From the NCBI GenBank assembly GCA_002436065.1, contig DIXP01000105.1, positions 26,471-90,470 of the forward strand: DNA of 64,000 nucleotides. The letters run 5' to 3'. The notes below the pieces were generated by a model. The model was not told the DNA's origin. It saw nothing but the letters and a program-made list of their open reading frames with translations, and did not search any database. Position numbers and translations under genes: made by a program. The DNA comes from Chloroflexi bacterium UBA6077 (GTDB lineage Bacteria > Chloroflexota > UBA6077). Shown here piece by piece: positions 42,428 through 50,731 of the stretch; position 1 is the stretch's first letter, and every line of letters starts with the position of its first letter.

Positions 42428-43333
42428 GTGAGTAAGAAAGTAGGCTTCATCGGCCTGGGCCAGATGGGCAAGTGGATGGCCATCAACCTGGTCAAGGCCG
42501 GCAACGACGTGACCGTCTTCGACCTCAACCCCGAGGCCGTGCAGTTCGTCACCGGCCAGGGCGCCAAGGCCGGCAAGTCCCCGGCTGATCTCGCGGCCAA
42601 GTGCGACTACGTCCTGCTGAGCGTGCCCAACACCTCCATCGTGCAGAGTGTGATCTTCGGCCAGGGAGGCATCACGGAGGGGGCAAAGAAGGGACTGGCT
42701 GTCGTCGACCTGAGCACCATCACCTACATGGGCACCCTCGAGATAGCCAAGAGGCTCACCGATATGGGCGTTCGCTTCGCCGACGCCCCGGTTTCCGGCA
42801 TGGAGTCCCGAGCCGAGGACGGCACCCTCTCCATCATGTGTGGCGGTGAGGAGTCCCTCTACAACGAGGTGCTGCCCCTCTTCCAGGCCATAGGCAAGAC
42901 GGTAGTCCACATGGGCCCTGTCGGCGCCGGCCAGTTGACCAAGCTGATCAACCAACTGCTGTTCAACGCCTGCATGGCCTCAATGGCGGAGATCCTCCCC
43001 ATGGGCGTCAAGCTGGGCCTGGACCCCGAGAAGCTGACCAAGATCGTCACCACCGGCACCGGGCGCAGCTTCGGCCTGGAGTTCTTCGCCCCGAGGATTC
43101 TCGAAAACGGCTTCGACTCCGGCTATCCGCTGAAGGCCGCCTACAAGGACATGGTCAGCGCGTTGGAGATCTGCGCCCATCAGAAGATCCCCATGCCAAT
43201 GGTCGCCGGCACCACCACCACCTTCCAGATGGCGCTGGCTGAGGGCTACGGCGACGAGGACAAGGGCGCCATGATAAAGGTGTTCGAACGGTTGCTCGGC
43301 GTGAAATTCCGAAAGTCCGGAGTGCAAGGATGA
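42428..43333 (+). CDS. 3-hydroxyisobutyrate dehydrogenase-family NAD(P) oxidoreductase
   Basis: A 301-aa beta-hydroxyacid dehydrogenase. FIGLGQMGKWMAINLVKAGN is the nucleotide fold, FADAPVSGMESRAEDGTLSI the substrate motif, and VGAGQLTKLINQLLF holds the catalytic Lys. This family includes tartronate-semialdehyde reductase and 3-hydroxyisobutyrate dehydrogenase. GTG start at 42428, AGAGGAG upstream. Overlaps the dehydratase gene by 4 bp. Confidence 0.9.
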   Translation: MSKKVGFIGLGQMGKWMAINLVKAGNDVTVFDLNPEAVQFVTGQGAKAGKSPADLAAKCDYVLLSVPNTSIVQSVIFGQGGITEGAKKGLAVVDLSTITYMGTLEIAKRLTDMGVRFADAPVSGMESRAEDGTLSIMCGGEESLYNEVLPLFQAIGKTVVHMGPVGAGQLTKLINQLLFNACMASMAEILPMGVKLGLDPEKLTKIVTTGTGRSFGLEFFAPRILENGFDSGYPLKAAYKDMVSALEICAHQKIPMPMVAGTTTTFQMALAEGYGDEDKGAMIKVFERLLGVKFRKSGVQG

Positions 43334-44985
43334 CTCACCCTGGCGAGCAGACCGAAGACATCACCGAAGCCTACTACCGAGGCCTGATGCACGCGTGCGG
43401 CTACCGGGGGGTGGACCTGGACAAACCTCAGATCGCGGTGGTGAATTCCTTTACCGACGTCAATCCCGGCCATGTGACCCTCCGTGACCTGGCATCTCGG
43501 GTCAAGGAGGGGATCTGGGCCGCCGGAGGCTCGCCCGGCGAGTTCAACGTGCCGGCCCCCTGCGACGGCATGGCCAACTCGGGTCCGGGCGGGCACTACC
43601 TTCTGCCCCAGCGGGACCTGATCGCCGGCTCCATCGAGGCGATGGTGCGAGCGCACAGCTTCAAGGGGCTGGTGATGATGGCTTCCTGCGACAAGATTAT
43701 TCCGGGCATGGTGATGGCGGCCATCCGCCTTAACCTGCCCACCCTCTTCATCACGGCAGGGGCCATGCTGCCCTATCGGCTGAAGGATCGCACCGTTTGC
43801 ACCTCCGACCTGAAGGAGGCCATCGGCAAGCGGCGCTCTGGCGAGATCGACGACGAGACCTTCCAGCTATGGCAGGAGCACTTCTGCGCCTCGGCGGGCA
43901 CCTGCTCCATGATGGGAACGGCCAACACCATGGGCTGCTTCCTGGAGGCCACGGGGTTGGCCCCCTTCGGGTCGGCCACCATGCTCGCGTTCGATGGAGC
44001 CAAGGTCCGCCAGGCCAGGAATGTGGGGGAGCGAATCGTCACCCTGGTGAAGGAGGAGCGGCGGATCGGCGACTTCCTAACCAAGTCCAATCTGGAGAAC
44101 GGTATCAAGTACATCTCCGCCTCCGGCGGCTCCACCAATGGGGTACTCCACCTGCTGGCCTTCGCCCACCTGATGGGCGCGGGTTTCGACGTGGAGCACT
44201 TCGACCGGGTGCAGCGCACGGTGCCGGTGGTGGGCAAGTACAAGCCATCATCCAACTACAACGTGGACGACTACCACGAGGCCGGAGGCGTCCCCACCCT
44301 GCTTAACTCCATAAAGGACCATCTGGACCTGGATGTACCCATGGCCATGGGAGGGACGCTGCGAGATGCCATCGCCAAGGCGCCGGTCCCCGACGGGGAT
44401 GTGATCCGAACGGCCGCCAAGCCGTTGGACCCTGACGGCGCTTACGGAATCCTGCGTGGCAGCCTGGCCCCCAATGGCTGCGTCGTGAAGAAAAGCGGCA
44501 TGGACCCCAAGATGTACATGCATCGGGGTCCCGCGGTGGTGTTCAACTCCGAGGAGGAGGTACGCCACTTCATGTTGGAGAGGGAAATCAAGCCCGGCTC
44601 GGTGCTGGTGGTGCGCTACGAGGGCCCCAAGGGGGCGCCCGGCATGCGCGAACTCTCCATCCCCGCGGCCATGCTGGTGGGGATGGGGCTGCACACCTCC
44701 GTGGCAATGGTGACCGATGGTCGCTTCTCGGGCGCTACTCGGGGTCCCTGTGTGGGCCACATTGCGCCCGAGGCATGGGAAGGAGGACCTCTCGCCTACG
44801 TGGAAGACGGCGACCTCATCGAGATTGATGTCCTGGCGAACCGAATCGACCTGCTGGTCCCCGAAGAGGAGATGCGGCGCCGGATGGCCAACCCTCCCGC
44901 CCGGCCGGAACACCCGGCCCATGGCGTGCTGGCCGCCTACCGTGACCGGGTCTCCGGCGCGGACACCGGTGCCGTCTGGATCTAG
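43330..44985 (+). CDS. IlvD/Edd family dehydratase
   Basis: A 551-aa Fe-S dehydratase. Cluster cysteines appear in MASCDKIIPGMVMA and CSMMGTANTMGCFLEATG; the C-terminal domain has the conserved VTDGRFSGATRGPCVGHIAP. Length matches dihydroxyacid dehydratase, but the catabolic neighbours (hydroxyacid dehydrogenase, amidohydrolase) suggest a sugar-acid or hydroxyacid dehydratase rather than the biosynthetic IlvD. ATGA overlap couples it to the preceding gene. Confidence 0.88.
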   Translation: MTHPGEQTEDITEAYYRGLMHACGYRGVDLDKPQIAVVNSFTDVNPGHVTLRDLASRVKEGIWAAGGSPGEFNVPAPCDGMANSGPGGHYLLPQRDLIAGSIEAMVRAHSFKGLVMMASCDKIIPGMVMAAIRLNLPTLFITAGAMLPYRLKDRTVCTSDLKEAIGKRRSGEIDDETFQLWQEHFCASAGTCSMMGTANTMGCFLEATGLAPFGSATMLAFDGAKVRQARNVGERIVTLVKEERRIGDFLTKSNLENGIKYISASGGSTNGVLHLLAFAHLMGAGFDVEHFDRVQRTVPVVGKYKPSSNYNVDDYHEAGGVPTLLNSIKDHLDLDVPMAMGGTLRDAIAKAPVPDGDVIRTAAKPLDPDGAYGILRGSLAPNGCVVKKSGMDPKMYMHRGPAVVFNSEEEVRHFMLEREIKPGSVLVVRYEGPKGAPGMRELSIPAAMLVGMGLHTSVAMVTDGRFSGATRGPCVGHIAPEAWEGGPLAYVEDGDLIEIDVLANRIDLLVPEEEMRRRMANPPARPEHPAHGVLAAYRDRVSGADTGAVWI

Positions 44986-45127
44986 ACTCAGCCCGACAGG
45001 AATGGTAAGCTCTCGACCGATCAACCCTCGGGAGTAGCTCAGCCGGACTTACCAGTCGTTAGATTGCCCGCGGACCACGTCGAATCTACACTCGGATTCC
45101 AGCACAAGAACACAAAGGAGAACCGAA

Positions 45128-46213
45128 TTGAAGCGTGTACTGGTTTCCCTACTGGCTGCCCTAGCCCTGCTCAGCATGGTGCTGGCCGGATGCAGCCAAC
45201 CGGCGCCTGCGCCCACCCAGGCACCGGCAGCACCCGCCGCCACGAAGGCCCCTGCCGCCGCAACCGCCCCGGCTAAGGCAGCAGAGCCGACCAAGCCCGC
45301 AGCAGCCGCTCCGGCCTGGCCCGAGAAGGGCAAGCCGATCATGATCAACGTGCCATGGTCCGCCGGAGACACCAACGACCTCGCCACCCGACTGCTGGCC
45401 GGCTACGCGGAGAAGGAGCTGGGCACCCCAATACAGGTGGTCAACAAGCCAGGCGCGGCGACTGTAGTGGGCCTGACTGAGCTGATCAAGGCGAAGCCGG
45501 ACGGCTACAACCTCGGCTCAACCTCCACCATGACAACAGTGGTGAGCTACACGGACGCCGACAAGAAGGCGACCTACACACGCAAGGACTTCACACCGGT
45601 CGCAATTATGGTCGTGGAATCCCCTACCATAGCCGTCAAGGGGGACAGCCCCTACAAGACCCTCAAAGACCTCGTGGACGCGGCCAAGGCCAACCCCGAC
45701 AAGATCAAGATCGGTGACAACGGCCTGCTCTCCCCCACCCATATGGGTGCCGCCTCCCTGGCGAAGGCAGCGGGTGTGAAGTGGGCATCGGTGCACTTCG
45801 ATGGCGGCGCCCAGAACGTGGCGGCCTGCCTCGGCGGACACACCGACGCCTTGGTAAGCAGCTTGGGCCCAGTGAGGGGACCGGCCAAGTCCGGCGATCT
45901 CCGCATCCTTGGCATCATGGACACCCAGTCCAGCGCCTTCATCCCTGATGTCAAGACAGTCAAGGACCAGGGCTACGACGTGGTGATCCCGCTGGCTCGC
46001 GGTTTCATCGGCCCCGCTGGTCTGCCTAAGGACGTGGTAGACGTCTTCAGCGGCGCGGTCAAGAAGACGACGGAGAGCGCGGACTTCAAGCAGAAGGCCG
46101 AGGCCGGCGGCTTCGAGGTACGATACTGGGATACCGCACAGTTCACCAAGCACTGGGACGAGATGGACGTGTACGTGAAGCAGATGCTCGGAGAACTGGC
46201 CGAGAAGAAGTAG
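45128..46213 (+). CDS. TctC/Bug-family solute-binding lipoprotein (copy 2)
   Basis: A 361-aa lipoprotein with TTG start, AAAGGAGAA upstream. Lipobox VLAGC (Cys22), Ala/Pro/Thr/Lys linker to about residue 60, Bug domain beginning WPEKGKPIMINVPWSAGDTN, with TELIKAKPDGYNLG and SVHFDGGAQNVAACLGGHTD. It heads a module with a cyclase-family hydrolase and a ThDP enzyme. Closely resembles copies 3 and 4, including the SAGDTNDLATRLLAGY block. Confidence 0.93.
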   Translation: MKRVLVSLLAALALLSMVLAGCSQPAPAPTQAPAAPAATKAPAAATAPAKAAEPTKPAAAAPAWPEKGKPIMINVPWSAGDTNDLATRLLAGYAEKELGTPIQVVNKPGAATVVGLTELIKAKPDGYNLGSTSTMTTVVSYTDADKKATYTRKDFTPVAIMVVESPTIAVKGDSPYKTLKDLVDAAKANPDKIKIGDNGLLSPTHMGAASLAKAAGVKWASVHFDGGAQNVAACLGGHTDALVSSLGPVRGPAKSGDLRILGIMDTQSSAFIPDVKTVKDQGYDVVIPLARGFIGPAGLPKDVVDVFSGAVKKTTESADFKQKAEAGGFEVRYWDTAQFTKHWDEMDVYVKQMLGELAEKK

Positions 46214-46224
46214 GCTAGCGCAAC

Positions 46225-46263
46225 CTTGGGGTTGGAGAATACAGTGTATTCTCCAACCCCAAG
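46225..46263. terminator. 39-bp perfect dyad between tctC-like and cyclase genes
   Basis: CTTGGGGTTGGAGAATACA (46225-46243), one central base, then the exact complement (46245-46263). It sits 11 bases after the tctC-like stop and 22 bases before the cyclase start, so it could act as an attenuator or an operator. Confidence 0.65.
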
Positions 46264-46285
46264 ATACCTTACCGTGGAGATGACA

Positions 46286-47242
46286 GTGAGCAACGAGAAG
46301 GACTGGGAAGTCCTAACGCAGCAGTGCGAGAAGTACCGCAACTGGGGCAAGTGGGGCGCCGACGACCAGGTGGGCATGGTCAACTACATCACCCCCGAGA
46401 AGATCGTCCAGGCAACGCGACTGGTGAGCCAGGGCAAAGTCTTCTCCCTCGCTATCCCCTTCGACGATTCCGGACCCCAGAACGGCAGCAACCGACGCTT
46501 CAACCCCGTCCAATTCAAGACCCGAGATGGTCGAGACACTATGTCGGGCACGGTGATGGGCCGCCCTGTCGGATACGGCGAGGCCGATGATGTGTTCATG
46601 ATGCCCACCCACGGGGCGACCCACTGGGATGGCCTTGCCCATGTGTTCTGGGACGGCAAAATGTGGAACGGCTACGACGCCGCCGACTGCTCCAGCATGG
46701 GCGCTGAGAAGAATGGCATCGAGAACTACCGGGACAAGATCGTCACACGAGGAATCCTGCTGGATATCCCACGATATAAGGGCGTGGATTACCTCGAACT
46801 GGGTTACGCAGTCACCGCCGAGGATCTGGACGGCGCGTCCAAGATGGCCGGCATAGAGGTGACCACTGGGGACATCGTCCTCGTGCGCACAGGCTTCCTG
46901 GCCCAGTGTCGCGCCCGCAAGGACTGGGGCACCTATGCCGGCGGCGATGCCCCCGGAATGGACTTTTGGACCTGCGGCTGGATCCAACAGCACCAAGTGG
47001 CTGGCGTTGCCACCGACACCTGGGGCTGCGAGGTCCGGCCGAACGAATTGAAGGCCCTCCATCAGCCGTGGCACCGGGTTACCCTCCCCAACATGGGCAT
47101 GCTGATGGGCGAGATGTTCGACCTGGAGGAGCTGGCCGAGGACTGCGCCAAGGACAAGGTATACCAGTTCCTGCTGGTTGCCCCACCCCTCCCGCTGACC
47201 GGATGCGTCGGCTCGCCAATCAATCCCTACGCCATCAAGTAG
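46286..47242 (+). CDS. Cyclase family protein (kynurenine-formamidase-like hydrolase), copy 1
   Basis: A 318-aa metal-dependent hydrolase. The family motif HxxTHxDxxxH is seen as THGATHWDGLAH. The GTG at 46286 is preferred over ATG 46280 because GTGGAG is correctly placed and the N-terminus MSNEKDWEVL then aligns with MSLDRDYEIL of copy 2 at 52339. Related enzymes hydrolyse N-formylkynurenine, isatin or cyclic amides and esters. The adjacent ThDP enzyme suggests the two act in sequence on one substrate. Confidence 0.88.
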   Translation: MSNEKDWEVLTQQCEKYRNWGKWGADDQVGMVNYITPEKIVQATRLVSQGKVFSLAIPFDDSGPQNGSNRRFNPVQFKTRDGRDTMSGTVMGRPVGYGEADDVFMMPTHGATHWDGLAHVFWDGKMWNGYDAADCSSMGAEKNGIENYRDKIVTRGILLDIPRYKGVDYLELGYAVTAEDLDGASKMAGIEVTTGDIVLVRTGFLAQCRARKDWGTYAGGDAPGMDFWTCGWIQQHQVAGVATDTWGCEVRPNELKALHQPWHRVTLPNMGMLMGEMFDLEELAEDCAKDKVYQFLLVAPPLPLTGCVGSPINPYAIK

Positions 47243-47332
47243 GATTACGACAGACATCGCTGGCTCTGGTGGATCCGGGCCCTCCTTGGCCGGAATACGC
47301 CGGAGCCAGTGTTCTCATAGGAGATTTGACCT

Positions 47333-49000
47333 GTGTCCACAATGAACAGCGGCCAGTTCTTCGCCCAGACCCTCAAAGGCTACGGCACCACCCACGTTTT
47401 CTTCGTGCCGTCCATCTTCAATTCCTCCCAGCCGGCGATGGACGACCTGGGCATACTGCCGGTTACCACTCACCACGAGGTGGCGGCCGCCTACATGGCC
47501 GATGGCTACGCTCGAGCCTCCCGCAGACCGGGGGTGTGCATGGCCCAGGGCGTCGGGGGCGCCAACCTGGCGGCAGGACTGAGAGAGGCATTCCTCTCCT
47601 GTACTCCCGTGATCGCCCTGTCCGGCAGCGCTCATCCGGACTCTCGGTACCGCTACCTGTACCAAATCATCGAAGGCTTCCCCATGTTCGAGCCCGTCAC
47701 CAAGTTCAACGCTCGAGTGGAGAAGCCCTCTCGCCTGCCCGACCTGCTGCGCCAGGCATACCGGGTGGCCACCACCGGGACCCCCGGCCCCGTCCACCTG
47801 GAGCTGCCCGGCCGCCAAGGCGAGGTAATTGAAACCGAAGCCGACTTCCAGGTGATCATCGAGGAGCAGTTCAAGCGCGCACCTGCATTCAGGCCTGCGC
47901 CCGACGACAGCCATGTGGAGGCCGCCGCCAGGCTGTTGGCCTCCGCCGAGCGCCCGGTGATCCTGGCCGGCGGAGGTGTCACCGCTTCGGGGGCAGGGGC
48001 CGAACTGGTCGCCCTGGCCGAGAAGCTCTCGATACCGGTGGTCACCACCCTTACCGGCAAGGAGACCATTCCCGGCAACCACCCGCTGTCGCTCGGAGTG
48101 GTGGGCACCTACGGCCGCTGGAGCGCCAACCAGGCGCTGGCGGAGGCCGACCTGGTGTTCATCGCAGGAAGCAGGGTGGGCGGGCACGCTACCCACAACT
48201 GGAGGTTCCCTCGCCCAGGCGTAAGGACCATCCAGATGGACCTGGACCCCGCCGAGATCGGACGCAGCTACCCGGCCGAGGTCGGTATCATCGGGGATGC
48301 CAAGATGTCGCTGAAGCGGCTGATCGAGGCAGCAAAGCCCGGCGCAGGAAGGCCGGAGTGGGTGCAGCGGGCGCAGTCGCTCCGGAGCGAGTGGTGGGCA
48401 TCCGTGGCCCCCTACGCGAACTCCGACGCGGTGCCGCTCCGGCCGGAGCGGGTCTGCAAGGAGGTGTCGGAGTTCCTGCCGGAGGACGCCGTGATGGTGA
48501 TCGACACCGGCCACGCCGCGATCTGGAGCGGGACCATGGTCGACCTGAACAAGCCGGGCCAGCGCTACATCCGCTGCGCAGGGACCCTTGGGTGGTCGTT
48601 CCCTGCCTCCATCGGGGTCAAGTGCGCCCTGCCCAACCAGCCGGTGCTCTGCTTCGCGGGCGATGGTGGCTTCTGCTACCACATCGCCGAGTTGGAAACG
48701 GCCGCTCGGTTGGGGATCAACGTGGTCGTGCTGGTGAACAATAACCGCGCCCTCAGCCAGACCAAGAAGCTGTTCGACGGGGCCTACGGAGGGACCCAGC
48801 GTGGCCGGGCCCGGGACATGTGGGTCTTCGGCGAGGTGGACTTCCCCGCCGTCGCGGAGGCCATGGGCTGCCTGGGCCTGAAGGTGGAGAAGCCCGGCGA
48901 GCTGAAGCCGGCCCTCGAGCGAGCCTTCTCGGCCAACCGCCCCGTCGTCATCGACGTGAAGACCGACATCGAGGCGTTCCCGCAGTCGCCCTCGAGGTAG
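47333..49000 (+). CDS. Thiamine-diphosphate enzyme, acetolactate-synthase-like, copy 1
   Basis: A 555-aa ThDP enzyme with the three usual domains: Pyr (THHEVAAAYMADGYARA with the cofactor-activating Glu), central, and PP (GDGGFCYHIAELETAARLGI ... VNNN, the GDG-X25-NN Mg-ThDP motif). GTG 47333 after AGGAG gives the same M-x-x-M start as copies 2 and 3. Family members include acetolactate synthase, benzoylformate decarboxylase and sulfoacetaldehyde acetyltransferase. No small regulatory subunit is present, so a catabolic decarboxylase or lyase is more likely than amino-acid synthesis. Confidence 0.88.
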   Translation: MSTMNSGQFFAQTLKGYGTTHVFFVPSIFNSSQPAMDDLGILPVTTHHEVAAAYMADGYARASRRPGVCMAQGVGGANLAAGLREAFLSCTPVIALSGSAHPDSRYRYLYQIIEGFPMFEPVTKFNARVEKPSRLPDLLRQAYRVATTGTPGPVHLELPGRQGEVIETEADFQVIIEEQFKRAPAFRPAPDDSHVEAAARLLASAERPVILAGGGVTASGAGAELVALAEKLSIPVVTTLTGKETIPGNHPLSLGVVGTYGRWSANQALAEADLVFIAGSRVGGHATHNWRFPRPGVRTIQMDLDPAEIGRSYPAEVGIIGDAKMSLKRLIEAAKPGAGRPEWVQRAQSLRSEWWASVAPYANSDAVPLRPERVCKEVSEFLPEDAVMVIDTGHAAIWSGTMVDLNKPGQRYIRCAGTLGWSFPASIGVKCALPNQPVLCFAGDGGFCYHIAELETAARLGINVVVLVNNNRALSQTKKLFDGAYGGTQRGRARDMWVFGEVDFPAVAEAMGCLGLKVEKPGELKPALERAFSANRPVVIDVKTDIEAFPQSPSR

Positions 49001-49025
49001 CTGCACCAGGCAAATAATCAGCGCA

Positions 49026-49056
49026 GGGGGCCGGCATTTCTGCCGGCCCCCTTTTT
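49026..49056 (+). terminator. Rho-independent terminator
   Basis: GGGGGCCGGCA, loop TTTC, TGCCGGCCCCC and five T (49052-49056). It ends the tctC-cyclase-ThDP unit. Confidence 0.92.
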
Positions 49057-49076
49057 GTGGCGGGAGGGAGGTGTTT

Positions 49077-49199
49077 GGGAGGGCGAGCCTCCCGGCGAGC
49101 CGCCAGTTGGGGTGTCGCTCACGCTTCCCATCGGGTGGATCAGGCGAGGGGTGATTCCTGCATCCCAACCGGGCGGCTCAGCAGGAGCTTCGCCCTCCC
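49077..49199. repeat. 123-bp REP/MITE-like imperfect inverted repeat
   Basis: The arms at 49077-49103 and 49172-49199 (GGGAGGGCGAGCC... and its complement) match at about four of five positions. GC-rich, no coding capacity, in the gap before the iclR-type gene. Confidence 0.55.
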
Positions 49200-49240
49200 C
49201 TTCACCCGACCTTCCCGGCAAAATATACGGGCCAGGGGTA

Positions 49241-49302
49241 TTGACACCTGTTCAATTTGGTGGAATACTGCCGCCAATAAGTTGGAACGCTCGTTCCGGA
49301 AC
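49241..49302 (+). promoter_or_regulatory. iclR-type promoter and operator
   Basis: TTGACA (49241-49246), 17 bp, AATACT (49264-49269). Downstream lie GGAACG-CT-CGTTCC (49284-49297) and the overlapping GTTCCGGAAC (49293-49302), the TGGAA/TTCCA-like half-sites favoured by IclR proteins. Confidence 0.7.
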
Positions 49303-49313
49303 AGGTGTGCCGC

Positions 49314-50117
49314 ATGGTCTCGATCGAACCCGCGCAGAATGGCAGGCTCGAAGGCGACACCTCCCGAGCCGTGGACCGAGCCCTCACCATACTCGACGTG
49401 CTGAGCCGTTCCGACCTACCCCTGGGAACCAGGGAGCTCTCCCGTTCCCTCGGCTTCCCCCTCACGGCAACCCATCGGCTTCTGGCCACCCTACAGCACC
49501 ACGACTTCGTCCGCCAGGATCCGTCCTCCGACAAGTACACCCTCGGCCCCAAGATCCTGGAGATGAGCACCCGGTTCCTGGAAAGCTTCGACGTCCGGCG
49601 ATTGGCGCTCCCCATCATGAGGGACATCCGCGAGAAGTGCGACGAGACGGTCAGCCTCTTCATCCCCGACGGCGATTCACGCGTCTGCGTGGAGACCCTG
49701 GAGAGCCGCCAGAGCGTACGGCGGGTGATGCCCGTCGGCATTCGCTTGCCGCTGCACGTCGGGGCCACGGGGAAGCTGTTCCTCGCCTACCTCCCGACCG
49801 ACCAGCGAGATGGAATGCTCCAGTTGAGCCTGGAGCGCTTCGCCGAGCACCCCATCACCGATGCATCGCGGCTTCGCCACGAGCTTGAGACCATCCGCCA
49901 GCAGGGGTGGGCATCCAGCGCCGGCGAGCGCAGAGACAGCACGGGGGCGGTATCGGCACCCGTGTGGGGTAGCGCCCCGCAGCGCATCGTCGCCGGCCTC
50001 ACCATATCTACTCCCATCAGCCGTTTCACAAGGGAGAGACAGGACGTCCTGGTAGCCCTTGTCCGCGAGGGCGCGAAAGCCATATCCGAAATGCGGGGAG
50101 GCAGTGGCGGCATCTAG
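49314..50117 (+). CDS. IclR family transcriptional regulator
   Basis: A 267-aa regulator. Winged HTH at the N-terminus (RALTILDVLSRSDLPLGTRE, then LGFPLTATHRLLATLQHHDF), GAF-like effector domain with VGIRLPLHVGATGKLFLAYL and VSAPVWGSAPQRIVAGLTIS. ATG 49314 is 6 bases after CAGGTG; GTG 49305 is an alternative. It lies 128 bp before tctB and is the likely controller of the transporter-cyclase-ThDP genes, through the operator at 49284. Confidence 0.9.
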   Translation: MVSIEPAQNGRLEGDTSRAVDRALTILDVLSRSDLPLGTRELSRSLGFPLTATHRLLATLQHHDFVRQDPSSDKYTLGPKILEMSTRFLESFDVRRLALPIMRDIREKCDETVSLFIPDGDSRVCVETLESRQSVRRVMPVGIRLPLHVGATGKLFLAYLPTDQRDGMLQLSLERFAEHPITDASRLRHELETIRQQGWASSAGERRDSTGAVSAPVWGSAPQRIVAGLTISTPISRFTRERQDVLVALVREGAKAISEMRGGSGGI

Positions 50118-50245
50118 CCCACCCACGCTCCAGACAACGCCCAGGCGTAACCCAGTCAACCCTTAGTAGCAAAGCAGCATAGCCACTACCGAGACGAGCC
50201 TTCGCGAAATGCGCGATCCCTATATTTCTTAAGGGAGGTGCGTCC

Positions 50246-50722
50246 ATGCGACGTCTGTATCAGGTGGCAAGTCTGGTGTTCATTGCCGTGGGCGGCTACG
50301 TGGTTCAGGAGGCACGCGACTTAACGCTCTTCACAGAACTGGGTCCCGGACCAGGATTCTTCCCCTTCTGGCTCGGCCTGCTCTTCATGGGCATATCGGC
50401 GGCGTGGCTTGGCCAGGTCACCATCCAGCCGTCTGAGCCCATAGCAGACGACCTCGTCCCCAACCGGCTCGGCGCCCTGCGCTCGCTCTCGATTGTCGTG
50501 GCCCTGGTCCTTTTCACACTCCTGGTCGGCACCCTGGGGTTCAAGGTCACCATGCTCGCATTCCTGCTCTTCATGCTGTTCGCCCTCGGTCGCCAGAACC
50601 CCGTGCTGACGGTCCTGATCTCCCTGGTAGGTAGCTTCGGGGTCTTCTATGTCTTCAAGGTATGGCTGAACGTGCATCTTCCGGAGTCTTCCATAGAGCT
50701 GCTCCAGAACCTCGGTTTGTAG
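50246..50722 (+). CDS. tctB: Tripartite tricarboxylate transporter small subunit TctB
   Basis: A 158-aa protein with four membrane segments and the TctB pattern TELGPGPGFFPFWLGLLFMG. AAGGGAGGTG precedes the ATG. It lies 9 bp before tctA. The only tctBA pair in a window with five tctC-like genes. Confidence 0.92.
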   Translation: MRRLYQVASLVFIAVGGYVVQEARDLTLFTELGPGPGFFPFWLGLLFMGISAAWLGQVTIQPSEPIADDLVPNRLGALRSLSIVVALVLFTLLVGTLGFKVTMLAFLLFMLFALGRQNPVLTVLISLVGSFGVFYVFKVWLNVHLPESSIELLQNLGL

Positions 50723-50731
50723 GAGGGTTGG

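Noticed and set aside
45029..45075. Sequence GGGAGTAGCTCAGCCGG resembling the start of a tRNA
   Set aside because: No D-loop, anticodon arm, T-loop or acceptor complement follows; it is chance similarity in the gap before a tctC-like gene.
47315..49168. 617-codon open frame on the - strand
   Set aside because: Antisense to the ThDP-enzyme gene, which has full family motifs; the antisense product has none.
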